Shown in pieces: positions 1 to 6,524 of a DNA stretch of 7,229 bases. A model generated the notes under the pieces. That model saw only the letters and a program-made list of their open reading frames with translations, did not search any database and was not told the origin of the DNA. The DNA lies in the NCBI GenBank assembly GCA_028293055.1, contig JAQGLD010000079.1, forward strand, positions 1 to 7,229, in the 5' to 3' direction. Every line of letters begins with the position of its first letter. The stretch's first letter is position 1. The translations under genes and the position numbers were made by a program. This DNA is from Alphaproteobacteria bacterium (GTDB lineage: Bacteria > Pseudomonadota > Alphaproteobacteria > Sphingomonadales > Sphingomonadaceae).

Positions 1-2
1 AG

Positions 3-602
3 GCAGAATTGCGTCAATATCAGAGCGCGGAGATCTCGTTTCTCAACGAGATCCTCCCGACCGCGACTCGCGCCAGGATCGCCGAGGTGCACAAGGTCCC
101 CGAGCAGGAGATTGCCGACATCGGCGCCCGCCTCCAGCAGGAGGAGCGGGAGGCCGCGGAGACCCGGAAGGCGCTCGGCGAGGCACGGCAGGCGGCCACC
201 GAGGCCAAGGATAACGCGGATGCTTTGAAACGCCCCGCCGCGTCGATCCGCGACCGCATCAAGCGCGCCGACGCCATTCGTGCCGATGCGATGAAGGCTA
301 GCGATGCGGGGCGTTACGCCCTGGCATACTGGCTGGTCATGCCGGGCGGCAGGCTGGAGCAAGCCATCACCGCCGAGCCCGCAATCATCCTTGGCGAGGA
401 TCTGGACGCCGCCATCAAGGCTGCTGCCGCAGGGCAGAAGGATGCCGACGATCAGGTAGCGAAGCTCACCGCGCAGGCCAGCACGATCGACGCCGCTCTG
501 CAGAAGGACAGGACGAGGCTGGCCGAACTTCAACGCAGCCTCGACGCCACGGTGCTGGCCGAGCTTTCGAAACTGAATCCGCAAACAGCTGCAGCCGCTT
601 AG
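3..602 (+). CDS. Coiled-coil protein of unknown function, probably 5'-truncated, upstream of the sheath
   Basis: I do not recognise this protein. The frame is open to the left edge (Ala and Glu codons precede the TTG at 9), so the gene probably begins outside the window. A TTG start at 9 with AGG at 1-3 cannot be excluded. Numbering from that TTG gives 197 residues. Two Ala/Glu/Gln/Lys/Arg-rich stretches, about residues 35-75 and 130-187, look like long amphipathic helices or coiled coils. They flank a short hydrophobic patch (about 102-113, with YALAYWLVM) that is too short for a membrane span. There is no signal peptide in the visible part and the C-terminus ends in a run of Ala. The stop codon overlaps the ribosome site of the sheath gene, so it is co-transcribed with the eCIS genes. 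It could be an accessory, assembly or regulatory protein of the particle, or cargo; none of these can be shown from sequence alone. Confidence 0.75.
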   Translation, partial: AELRQYQSAEISFLNEILPTATRARIAEVHKVPEQEIADIGARLQQEEREAAETRKALGEARQAATEAKDNADALKRPAASIRDRIKRADAIRADAMKASDAGRYALAYWLVMPGGRLEQAITAEPAIILGEDLDAAIKAAAAGQKDADDQVAKLTAQASTIDAALQKDRTRLAELQRSLDATVLAELSKLNPQTAAAA

Positions 603-606
603 GAGG
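601..606 (+). promoter_or_regulatory. Ribosome binding site of the sheath gene
   Basis: A perfect AGGAGG lies 8 bases before the ATG at 615. It shares two bases with the TAG stop of the preceding coiled-coil gene, which points to coupled translation and strong expression of the most abundant particle protein. Confidence 0.85.
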
Positions 607-614
607 GAAAAATC

Positions 615-2159
615 ATGCCCGAATATCTTGCGCCCGGCGTCTTTATCGAGGAAATCGAGCGCGGTCCGAAGCCGATCGAAGGCGTCGCGACCAGCACCGT
701 CGCATTCCTCGGCGAGACCGAACGGGGGCCGACCAAGCCGCGCTTCATCAGCAGCTACGGCGAATTCCTGCGCCTGTTCGGAGACGTATACGATCCGGGC
801 AAATATCTACCCTATGCGGTCAAATCCTTCTTCGACAATGGCGGCCGCCGCGCCTACATCGCCCGCATCGTCGGCCCGGCCGGTGCGCCTTCGACGCTGA
901 CGCTGGGCGACTTCACCCTGACCGCGGTCGGTCCAGGAGTCGCCTCGGACCGCATTTACGCGCGGATCGAGCCGGGCACGACGAAGCGGACGCTCGCCGG
1001 GCAAACCAGCCCGAGCAGCGTCGGATTCCGGCTGCGGCTGTTCTACTGGACCAGCCTGCCGCAGGGCACGCAGGCGTTCGATCCGGTGGCGAACGACAAG
1101 CAGATCCCGCGTCCCTCGGTCACCGAGGATTTCGACGACCTGAGCCTGGACCCGTCCTCTCCCAATTACTGGGACAAAAGGGTCGGCAACGGCAATTCGT
1201 CGCTGGTGACTCTGCAGGTGGCGCCGACTGCGACGCTGCCTAGCGGGGCCAGCGGCGGCGCCCTGTCGGGCGGCGCTGATGGGACTACTCCCGGCGCCGT
1301 CGAATATGACGGCCAGGCGCCCCAGGCCGATCAGCGCACCGGCCTCGCCGCGCTGGCCATGGATCCCTACCGCGACGTGGCAATCGTCTGCGCCCCCGGC
1401 GCGCCCGACGACGTGACCCAGAAGGTGATTACCCATTGCGAGCTCAACCGCTTCCGCTTCGCCGTCATCGACTCGCCCGCGGGCACCGCGGTGGCGACGT
1501 CGCTCGATCCGCGCACGACGATCGACGACACCAAATATGCCGCTTACTACCATCCCTGGATCGTCGTCAGCGATCCGCGTTCCGGAAACCGGGTCAAGAT
1601 CCCGCCCAGCGGGGCGGTGTGCGGCATCTACGCGCTCACTGACAATACACGCGGCGTGTGGAAGGCACCGGCCAATGAGACCGTCGCCGGCGCGCTCGAC
1701 CTCGAGTTCGACGTCACCCAGGGCGAGCAAGAGAATCTCAATCCCAAGGGCGTGAACGCGATCCGCCGCTTTCCCGGCCGAGGCATTCGAGTCTGGGGCG
1801 CGCGGACGCTTTCGAGCGATCCGCTGTGGAAATATATCAACGTCCGGCGGCTGTTCATCTTCCTTGAGGCGTCGATCTTCTACTCGACGCAATGGGTGGT
1901 GTTCGAGCCCAACGACCCGAAGCTGTGGGCGCGGGTCAAGCAGACCGTCACTCTCTTCCTGCGCAGCCAGTGGCGCGAAGGCGCCCTGTTCGGAGACAAA
2001 GAGGAAGAGGCCTTCTCCGTAGCCGTCGGCCGCGAGACGATGACCGAGGACGACATCCTCAACGGCCGCCTGATCGTCGAAATCGGCATCGCGCCGGTTC
2101 GCCCAGCCGAGTTCGTCGTCTTCCGAATCTACCAGAAGACCTCGGAAGCCAAGGAATAG
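615..2159 (+). CDS. Contractile sheath protein (phage tail sheath family, Afp2/3/4-like)
   Basis: This 514-residue protein polymerises around the inner tube and contracts to drive it into a target membrane. The N-terminus has the family signature YLAPGVFIEE (residues 4-13), followed by a first domain with FLGETERGP (31-39) and the FFDNGGRRAYIARI segment (72-85). Residues about 95-245 form a variable, probably surface-exposed insertion with a Gly/Ser-rich loop (about 210-226). The conserved core shows GVWKAPAN (347-354), NPKGVNAIR (376-384) and RGIRVWGARTL (389-399). The C-terminal domain has QWVVFEPND (426-434) and ends with a strand-like EIGIAPVRPAEFVVFRI (489-505), the part that links neighbouring subunits in known sheaths. 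Its length exceeds that of the roughly 350-450-residue Afp/PVC sheaths because of the insertion. The start is set by an AGGAGG 8 bases upstream. Only one sheath gene is visible, whereas Afp has three. The family call is very secure. Confidence 0.97.
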   Translation: MPEYLAPGVFIEEIERGPKPIEGVATSTVAFLGETERGPTKPRFISSYGEFLRLFGDVYDPGKYLPYAVKSFFDNGGRRAYIARIVGPAGAPSTLTLGDFTLTAVGPGVASDRIYARIEPGTTKRTLAGQTSPSSVGFRLRLFYWTSLPQGTQAFDPVANDKQIPRPSVTEDFDDLSLDPSSPNYWDKRVGNGNSSLVTLQVAPTATLPSGASGGALSGGADGTTPGAVEYDGQAPQADQRTGLAALAMDPYRDVAIVCAPGAPDDVTQKVITHCELNRFRFAVIDSPAGTAVATSLDPRTTIDDTKYAAYYHPWIVVSDPRSGNRVKIPPSGAVCGIYALTDNTRGVWKAPANETVAGALDLEFDVTQGEQENLNPKGVNAIRRFPGRGIRVWGARTLSSDPLWKYINVRRLFIFLEASIFYSTQWVVFEPNDPKLWARVKQTVTLFLRSQWREGALFGDKEEEAFSVAVGRETMTEDDILNGRLIVEIGIAPVRPAEFVVFRIYQKTSEAKE

Positions 2160-2170
2160 CGCAAGCAAGA

Positions 2171-2175
2171 AGGAG
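2171..2175 (+). promoter_or_regulatory. Ribosome binding site of the first tube gene
   Basis: AGGAG lies within AAGAAGGAGAT, 8 bases before the ATG at 2184, in the short gap after the sheath stop. This strong site fits a highly expressed structural gene. The gap is too short for, and shows no, terminator hairpin. Confidence 0.8.
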
Positions 2176-2183
2176 ATTCAGCC

Positions 2184-2624
2184 ATGCCCGCCAATGATCC
2201 GCTGCGCAATTTCCGCTACCGTCTCGAGATAGACGGAATCGTCCAGGCCGGCTTCTCGGAAGTCGCGATCGGCGATGCGAGCAACGATCCCATCGAATAT
2301 CGCGAAGGGAACGAGATCACCACCGTTCGCAAGCTCAAGGGACTGAACAAATACGGCAATATCACGCTCAAATGGGGCCTCACCGACTCCATCGAGCTGT
2401 CCAACTGGCACCGCATGGTGGTCGATGACGCGACTCCGCTCTCCGCAGTACGGCGGACGGTCGTCATCCGGATCCAGAACGAGGCCGGAGAAGACAAGGC
2501 GGCCTTCGAGATCACCCGCGCCTGGCCGACCAAATACAATCCGACCGACCTTAACGGCAAAGGCAATGAGGTGGCGATCGAGTCCCTCGAGCTCGCCAAT
2601 GAGGGCGTCCGCCGCATCCAATAG
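2184..2624 (+). CDS. Inner tube protein 1 (T4 gp19 / Afp1-like)
   Basis: A 146-residue protein of the gp19-like tail tube family, which forms stacked hexameric rings that make the rigid inner tube inside the sheath. The N-terminus DPLRNFRYRLEIDG (residues 5-18) is the standard opening beta-strand of the family. It is followed by AGFSEV (22-27), EYREGNE (38-44), the RKLKGLNKYGNITLKWG segment (49-65), and the C-terminal AWPTKYNPTDLNGKG (113-127) and VAIESLELANEG (130-141). The length is typical. It directly follows the sheath, the usual order in eCIS and phages, and has its own strong ribosome site. Compared with the 140-residue paralogue encoded at 3187, it lies next to the sheath, so I infer it is the main tube subunit rather than the initiator ring. 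Confidence 0.95.
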   Translation: MPANDPLRNFRYRLEIDGIVQAGFSEVAIGDASNDPIEYREGNEITTVRKLKGLNKYGNITLKWGLTDSIELSNWHRMVVDDATPLSAVRRTVVIRIQNEAGEDKAAFEITRAWPTKYNPTDLNGKGNEVAIESLELANEGVRRIQ

Positions 2625-2626
2625 AG

Positions 2627-2632
2627 AGGGAG
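2627..2632 (+). promoter_or_regulatory. Ribosome binding site of the 119-residue assembly gene
   Basis: AGGGAG lies 8 bases before the ATG at 2641, just after the tube stop codon (2622-2624). It supports ATG 2641 as the start. Confidence 0.7.
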
Positions 2633-2640
2633 CCTGAACG

Positions 2641-3000
2641 ATGGCGTTCCAGACGGAAGTCGAATTCACACTACCCAAGGGCTATCTCGACGACGGCGGG
2701 GCACTGCACCGCGAGGGCGTGATGCGGCTCGCCACGGCGGCCGACGAGATTTTGCCGCTGAAGGATCCGCGGGTTCAGCAGAACCCGGCCTATCTCACTA
2801 TCATCGTGCTGGCCCGCGTCGTCATCCGTCTCGGCTCGCTGCCGGACGTCAATACGAATGTGATCGAAGGGCTGTTCGCCTCCGATCTCTCCTACCTTCA
2901 GGCGCTTTACGAAAGCCTCAACGGCGATGGCGGCGAGGAATCGCCGGCAGCCCCGCTCGACCGCGGTTCACGGGAGTTCGGCGTCATGGGGGAAGCATGA
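2641..3000 (+). CDS. Small phage tail assembly-type protein (eCIS-associated)
   Basis: A 119-residue acidic protein. The N-terminal half, with FTLPKGYLDDGG (residues 9-20) and HREGVMRLATAADEI (23-37), matches a family I recognise from eCIS and phage-like clusters, usually annotated as phage tail assembly protein. Residues 40-90 carry PRVQQNPAYLTIIVLARVV and a helical ASDLSYLQALYESL. The C-terminal tail (about 93-119) is low complexity and likely disordered. Related proteins in phages lie between tube and tape-measure genes and act as chaperones for the tape measure; that role here is inference. The gene ends in an ATGA overlap with the 60-residue gene, so the two are translationally coupled and probably act together. 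It has no enzymatic motif. Confidence 0.8.
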   Translation: MAFQTEVEFTLPKGYLDDGGALHREGVMRLATAADEILPLKDPRVQQNPAYLTIIVLARVVIRLGSLPDVNTNVIEGLFASDLSYLQALYESLNGDGGEESPAAPLDRGSREFGVMGEA

Positions 3001-3179
3001 AGGCCTATCCCCTCTCTCAGCTCTACGAGGAGATGGCCTTCATTGCCTTCCACTTCCATTGGCCCAGCGAGGAGCTGATGGCGCTCGAGCATGGCGAGCG
3101 CCGGCGCTGGTGCCGCGAGATATCGAGCATAAACCGGCGGCTCGACGGCCGTCCCGACAATCCGTTCGAGCTCGGCTGA
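2997..3179 (+). CDS. 60-residue DUF6760-like eCIS protein
   Basis: A very small protein with the pattern I associate with DUF6760, a family found in eCIS loci: YPLSQLYEEMAFIAFHFHW near the start (residues 4-22), then WPSEELMALEHGERRRWCREI (22-42) and INRRLDG (45-51). It looks wholly helical, with an aromatic/His cluster (FIAFHFHW) followed by a basic helix. The start codon overlaps the previous stop as ATGA and lies in the -1 frame relative to the upstream gene, with a GGGGGA stretch immediately before it. The WP..E...LEH.ERRRW motif resembles the second half of the G/T-type tail chaperone pairs of phages, so I infer a partner role with the 119-residue protein in assembling the tape measure or tube. 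Its function is not proven by sequence. Confidence 0.85.
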   Translation: MKAYPLSQLYEEMAFIAFHFHWPSEELMALEHGERRRWCREISSINRRLDGRPDNPFELG

Positions 3180-3186
3180 AGCGGCG

Positions 3187-3609
3187 ATGCTCGGCACCGA
3201 CCCCTATCGCGCCTTCCGTTTCCTGGTGGAAATCCAGGGGCTCCAGGTCGGCGGTTTCCAGTCGGTGAGCGGACTCGAGCGCGAGACCAAGATCGAGCCT
3301 TACCGCGAGGGGGGAGTCAACGACCATGAAGTCCAGCATGTCGGCCTCACCACCTACCCGCGCCTTCGGCTCAAGCGGGGGCTCGCGGACCCGATGCTTT
3401 GGACGTGGCACCAGGCTGTGATCCTCGGGCAGATTCAGCGCAGGGTGATGTCGGTGGTCCTGCTCGGCGAGGGGCAGACCGAGGCATGGCGCTGGATCTT
3501 CCTCGGCGCCTATCCGGCCAAATGGACCGGCCCGGAGCTCGACGCGACGCAAAGCGCCCTCGCCACCGAGACGGTCGAGTTCGTCCATCACGGGCTGGTC
3601 GGTCCGTGA
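3187..3609 (+). CDS. Inner tube protein 2 (Afp5-like, probable tube initiator)
   Basis: A 140-residue member of the same gp19-like tube family as the protein at 2184, but divergent. It opens with DPYRAFRFLVEIQGL (residues 5-19), then VGGFQSVSGLERE (21-33), EPYREGG (37-43), LTTYPRLRLKRGL (54-66), an LWTWHQ (71-76) in place of LSNWHR, and AYPAKWTGPELDA (108-120). Known eCIS particles use one tube protein for the shaft and a second for the ring contacting the baseplate. This gene lies next to the LysM adaptor and hub genes, so I infer it is the initiator ring. The ribosome site is weak (the stop of the preceding gene is only 7 bases before the ATG), which suggests coupled and lower expression, fitting a few copies per particle. 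Its stop overlaps the next gene's GTG. Confidence 0.93.
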   Translation: MLGTDPYRAFRFLVEIQGLQVGGFQSVSGLERETKIEPYREGGVNDHEVQHVGLTTYPRLRLKRGLADPMLWTWHQAVILGQIQRRVMSVVLLGEGQTEAWRWIFLGAYPAKWTGPELDATQSALATETVEFVHHGLVGP

Positions 3610-4745
3610 GGCGGCCGATCGCCGAGCGCCGTGTGACCGGTGCGCACAGCATCCAGCACCGGCCGATTGCGCGCGCGCCGCGCGCGTCGCTGCACCGTCC
3701 GATCGCCTTGCTCTACCGTCGCTTCGGCCAAGCCCGATCGGCGCCGCCAGCCGTGGTCCGCGCCGCCGATGGTCGTGCTGTGCCGATAGCTCCGCGCCTG
3801 CAGATCGCGCTGCACCTGTCGCTGGCATTCAACGAGCAAAATCCTCGGTCGCGATACGCCTCGGCTCCGCCGGCCACCGCGCCCATGCCCCGGATTGCGT
3901 CCGCGGCGGCTCGAGACGCGGAGGGCCGCAAGAGGGCTATTTCCAGGCGCATCACCCGCAGAATCATCAGCGAGACGAGCTGGCGGACGGCCGACCTGGC
4001 GCAGGGCACGGCACGAGCGCTTTCGCCCCACGCGACCGCGCAAACGATTTGGCATCAGCCGAACGCACACGAGAATTTGGTTCACTTTCGCGTTCCGGGG
4101 GGTGCTCCCGCCGGGCGCGTTCCTCCCGTCGCGCAACGGCTCGGCGGCGAAGATCGCCGAGCGACGGGTTCATTGCCGGCCCTGCCGAGCTTCCCGAAAA
4201 GCTCCAGCGCCGCCCTGCCGCCGGCGGGCAACGGCGCAAGCGACACCGTTGCCGGCATTCGATCGGGTCTCTTATCCGGGCTGGTCGCGCGGCATCACTC
4301 GCAGCGGATCACGGCACGAAACTGCCGTCCGGGTCATTCGACCGAAACGAGGCTGCCCACGGTCTCGGACGGTTCGAGCCGCACCATGTCGGGGCTGCGC
4401 GCTCGGCCGGCACGCCGTGAACTGGCCCGCAAAATCCTTCTATCAACCGGCTCGACAGCCGCACCGGGTCGCACCACGTTGCGCGGTGCCGCCCCGCTTT
4501 ACCTGGTCCAGCCATCCGCCAGCCCCGCCGTAGCGCCCCGCGCCTACGACCCGGCATGGACTGCGCCACCGCTCGACTATCGCAGCCCGCCGACGCCGGC
4601 GCCCCAGCCGCAACCGGAAGCACGGCCCGCGGCGGTCCGGGCGCCGTCCGCGCCGCGCGTCGATGTCCAGGCTCTCGGCCGCGACGTCATCAGCCGTATC
4701 GAAAAGCGTCTGCGCATCGAGCGCGAACGCCGCGGCAGATCCTGA
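3606..4745 (+). CDS. Arg/Pro/Ala-rich low-complexity protein with conserved-looking helical C-terminus
   Basis: A long open frame between the second tube gene and the LysM adaptor. I place the start at GTG 3606, which overlaps the previous stop as GTGA and gives 379 residues; the ribosome site is poor, and GTG 3633 or ATG 3885 are alternatives. Residues 1-320 are rich in Arg, Ala, Pro and Ser with no recognisable fold, and use more rare codons (CGA, AGG, AGA, ATA, CTA, TTA) than the neighbours. Residues about 315-350 are Pro-rich (for example PPTPAPQPQPEARP). The last 28 residues form one amphipathic, highly charged helix: VDVQALGRDVISRIEKRLRI followed by ERERRGRS. From memory, eCIS loci often hold a poorly conserved, disordered gene here with a similar terminal helix, which may be the only conserved part. 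It lies where afp6 sits in the Afp cluster, but I see no homology to claim. Possible roles are a baseplate scaffold or tether; the function is unknown. Confidence 0.7.
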   Translation: MRRPIAERRVTGAHSIQHRPIARAPRASLHRPIALLYRRFGQARSAPPAVVRAADGRAVPIAPRLQIALHLSLAFNEQNPRSRYASAPPATAPMPRIASAAARDAEGRKRAISRRITRRIISETSWRTADLAQGTARALSPHATAQTIWHQPNAHENLVHFRVPGGAPAGRVPPVAQRLGGEDRRATGSLPALPSFPKSSSAALPPAGNGASDTVAGIRSGLLSGLVARHHSQRITARNCRPGHSTETRLPTVSDGSSRTMSGLRARPARRELARKILLSTGSTAAPGRTTLRGAAPLYLVQPSASPAVAPRAYDPAWTAPPLDYRSPPTPAPQPQPEARPAAVRAPSAPRVDVQALGRDVISRIEKRLRIERERRGRS

Positions 4746-4749
4746 GGAG
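4744..4749 (+). promoter_or_regulatory. Ribosome binding site that sets the LysM gene start
   Basis: GAGGAG, overlapping the TGA of the low-complexity gene, lies 6 bases before GTG 4756. It favours that GTG over the in-frame ATG at 4663, which would force an 83-base overlap with the conserved-looking C-terminus of the preceding gene and add a low-complexity leader. Confidence 0.75.
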
Positions 4750-4755
4750 CCGCCG

Positions 4756-5418
4756 GTGCTGGAATTCGCGAAAGCCAAGATCCATGTTCTCGAAGGTTCG
4801 CGTAGCGGCACCGAGATCGAGGTGCTGTTCAACCCCGGCGAGTACAGCCTGGAGGTCTCCAACAACTTCCGCGAGAGCGCGGTCGCAGGCCTGGACGACT
4901 CGCTCCTTCAGTTCGTCAACGGAGTCGCCGGGACCCTGACGATGGAGCTCTATTTCGATACCTATACCGACGACGGCGGCAGCGACGTCACCGCCAGGAC
5001 CGACGAGATCGCGCAGCTGATGCGGGTCGATTCCGCCACCCATGCGCCCCCCAAGGTCGAGTTCCGCTGGGGAAGCGTCGCCTTCCGCGCCGTCGTCGAG
5101 AAGCTGTCGCAGCGCTTCGTCATGTTCCGCTCGGACGGAGTGCCGGTGCGCGCGCGGCTCACCGTCACATTCCGCGGCCACAAGGCGCTGGCCGAGCAGC
5201 TCCGAAGCCCGCGGCGCAATTCGGCCGACAAGACGAAGCGGCGGGTTCTCTCGTCCGACAGCTCGGTCTGGCTGATCGCCAACCAGGAATATCGCGATCC
5301 GCGCTGCTGGCGATTGATCGCCCGCGAGAACCGGATCGACGATCCGAGCGCGATCCGTCCCGGCACCGTGCTGGTCGTGCCGCCGCTGGACGACTCCTCG
5401 GGGAGAAAGGCGCCATGA
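4756..5418 (+). CDS. LysM-containing tube-baseplate adaptor (Afp7 / CIS tube protein family)
   Basis: With the GTG start the protein has 220 residues and opens as LEFAKAKIHVLEG. Residues 1-145 match the N-terminal domain of contractile injection system tube/adaptor proteins: FNPGEYSLEVSNNF (25-38), the strand LTMELYFDTYTD (61-72), the DVTARTDEI loop (77-85), PPKVEFRWG (98-106) and GVPVRARLTVTF (128-139). A basic linker (about 150-165) leads to a LysM-like domain at about 166-211, with SVWLIANQEYRDPRCWRLIA and a terminal IRPGTVLVVPPL. In Afp and PVC the corresponding protein sits at the top of the spike hub and joins it to the tube; LysM in this setting is a packing domain rather than a secreted peptidoglycan binder, and there is no signal peptide. 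The stop overlaps the next start as ATGA, giving tight coupling to the hub gene. Confidence 0.92.
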   Translation: MLEFAKAKIHVLEGSRSGTEIEVLFNPGEYSLEVSNNFRESAVAGLDDSLLQFVNGVAGTLTMELYFDTYTDDGGSDVTARTDEIAQLMRVDSATHAPPKVEFRWGSVAFRAVVEKLSQRFVMFRSDGVPVRARLTVTFRGHKALAEQLRSPRRNSADKTKRRVLSSDSSVWLIANQEYRDPRCWRLIARENRIDDPSAIRPGTVLVVPPLDDSSGRKAP

Positions 5419-6524
5419 AGCTTGCTGCGCTCGACAATCCCTATGACGATTTCTACGTCCCGACCTTCGTCGTCGCCGTCGGGGGCGAGGACCTGCTTCG
5501 CGACCACATGCTCGCAGTCACCAACGTGGAGGTGGAGCTGCGGCTGAAAAGTCCCGGCCGCTTTTCCGTCTCGATCGGCAATGCCTATGACTGGGAGGCG
5601 CGGGATTTCGTCGCCGGGGAGCGCGACACCCCAATCGATCTTCTCAAGATGTTTGCGTTCGGGGCGAAGGTCAAGATTTCGCTCGGCTATGGCGAGCCTT
5701 CCGCTCTGTCACAGATGATCGACGGGCTGATCACCGAGGTCGCGGCCAGCTTCACCGAGGACGGCAATGCGACCCTCACGCTGGCAGGCTATGACGCGCT
5801 CTACCCGCTGCGTCTGGGGCGCCAGTCGCGCCACTGGGACGACGCGAAGCTCTCGGACGCGATCTCCGCGGTCGCTGCCGTCAACCAGCTGAATTCCGAC
5901 GTCCGGGCGACAGGGGTGACCCTGGCGAGCATCGATCAGAACGAGGAATCGGATCTCGCCTTCATCGAGCGGATGGCCGAGCTCAGCGGCTCGACCTTCT
6001 ACATGCGCGACGGGCAATTCTATTTCGGCCCGCGCCGGGACGACCGGTCGCCCGCGCTGGAGCTCGCCTGGGGCCAGGGTCTGACCCAATTTTCATCAGC
6101 CGCGAATCTGGCCAACCAGGTCACCGGCGTGAAGGTCCACGGCTGGTCGGCTATCAATGGCGCCGCGATCGTCGGAAGCGCGGAACCGGGCGACGAGAAA
6201 GGGCGGGATTCCGGCCGCAAGAGCGGCGCCGAATGGGCCGTTGCCGCGTTCGGCACCGGCTCCAAGATCGATGTCGCAGCGCCGGTCCGCAACCAGGCGG
6301 AAGCCGACTCGCGGGCAAAGGCGATTCTCGACGCGCACGCGCAGCAATTCGTCACCGGCGACGGCGAATGCGTCGGCGTTCCCAGCCTCCTCCCCGACAC
6401 CAATCTCGAAGTCTCGGGGCTCGGCCGCGCGTTCAGCAAGACCTATTACGTGTCCGAGGCGACCCACATGCTCGACGAGCGCGGCTACCGCACCCGCTTC
6501 GCGGTGCAGGAGCCGACATTGTGA
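5415..6524 (+). CDS. Spike hub protein (gp27 / phage late control D-like, N-terminal half of Afp8)
   Basis: A 369-residue hub protein that trimerises at the centre of the baseplate, with the tube stacking above and the spike below. The N-terminal part (1-135) has VPTFVVAVGGEDL (15-27), VTNVEVELRLKSPGRFSVSI (35-54), a strand KVKISLGYG (85-93) and MIDGLITEVAASF (101-113), the first gp27-like barrel. The middle has EESDLAFIERMAELSG (177-192) followed by FYMRDGQFYFGPRR (195-208), a hallmark of VgrG/late control D proteins. The C-terminal part has GVPSLLPDTNLEVSGLG (321-337) and YYVSEATHMLDERGYRTRF (344-362), the second barrel. No OB-fold or beta-helix is attached; those are in the next gene, overlapping by GTGA. 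In Afp and PVC hub and spike are one fused Afp8 protein, so the complex is split here. The start ATG overlaps the LysM stop. Confidence 0.95.
   Translation: MKLAALDNPYDDFYVPTFVVAVGGEDLLRDHMLAVTNVEVELRLKSPGRFSVSIGNAYDWEARDFVAGERDTPIDLLKMFAFGAKVKISLGYGEPSALSQMIDGLITEVAASFTEDGNATLTLAGYDALYPLRLGRQSRHWDDAKLSDAISAVAAVNQLNSDVRATGVTLASIDQNEESDLAFIERMAELSGSTFYMRDGQFYFGPRRDDRSPALELAWGQGLTQFSSAANLANQVTGVKVHGWSAINGAAIVGSAEPGDEKGRDSGRKSGAEWAVAAFGTGSKIDVAAPVRNQAEADSRAKAILDAHAQQFVTGDGECVGVPSLLPDTNLEVSGLGRAFSKTYYVSEATHMLDERGYRTRFAVQEPTL
6508..6512 (+). promoter_or_regulatory. Ribosome binding site that sets the spike gene start
   Basis: AGGAG inside the end of the hub gene lies 8 bases before GTG 6521. It marks this GTG as the start within a frame that stays open much further upstream and shows that the spike is a separate protein. 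Confidence 0.75.

Noticed and set aside
807..2168. 453-codon open frame on the minus strand opposite the sheath gene
   Set aside because: It is a mirror of the strongly conserved sheath gene. The product has no family pattern, and long antisense frames are common in GC-rich coding DNA.
2160..2183. Possible terminator or promoter between the sheath and tube genes
   Set aside because: The gap is only 24 bases, holds the ribosome site and shows no inverted repeat followed by T residues.
3399..3605. Upstream extension of the low-complexity gene to ATG 3399
   Set aside because: This part lies entirely inside the well-conserved second tube gene in another frame. The GTG at 3606 gives the usual 4-base overlap.
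3669..3686. Alternating GC run that could form a hairpin or Z-DNA
   Set aside because: It lies inside the low-complexity gene as Ala/Arg/Pro codons in a GC-rich genome. There is no loop or T-run to suggest a terminator, so nothing beyond composition supports a function.
3588..4136. Minus-strand open frame of 182 codons in the same region
   Set aside because: Arg/Gly-rich translation without motifs, opposite the operon; consistent with a GC-driven chance frame.
3895..4533. 212-codon open frame on the plus strand in another frame within the low-complexity gene
   Set aside because: The product is Arg/Pro-rich with no recognisable motif, has no ribosome site and does not connect to its neighbours. 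Frame 3606-4745 has linked ends and the helical C-terminus, so it is preferred.
4663..4755. In-frame ATG 4663 as the start of the LysM adaptor
   Set aside because: It would add 31 low-complexity residues and overlap the end of the previous gene by 83 bases. GTG 4756 has a GAGGAG at good spacing and begins at the family's usual N-terminus.
6233..6520. Upstream extension of the spike gene to ATG 6233
   Set aside because: The translation here is Arg-rich shadow sequence of the hub gene. Recognisable spike sequence begins after GTG 6521, which has its own AGGAG.
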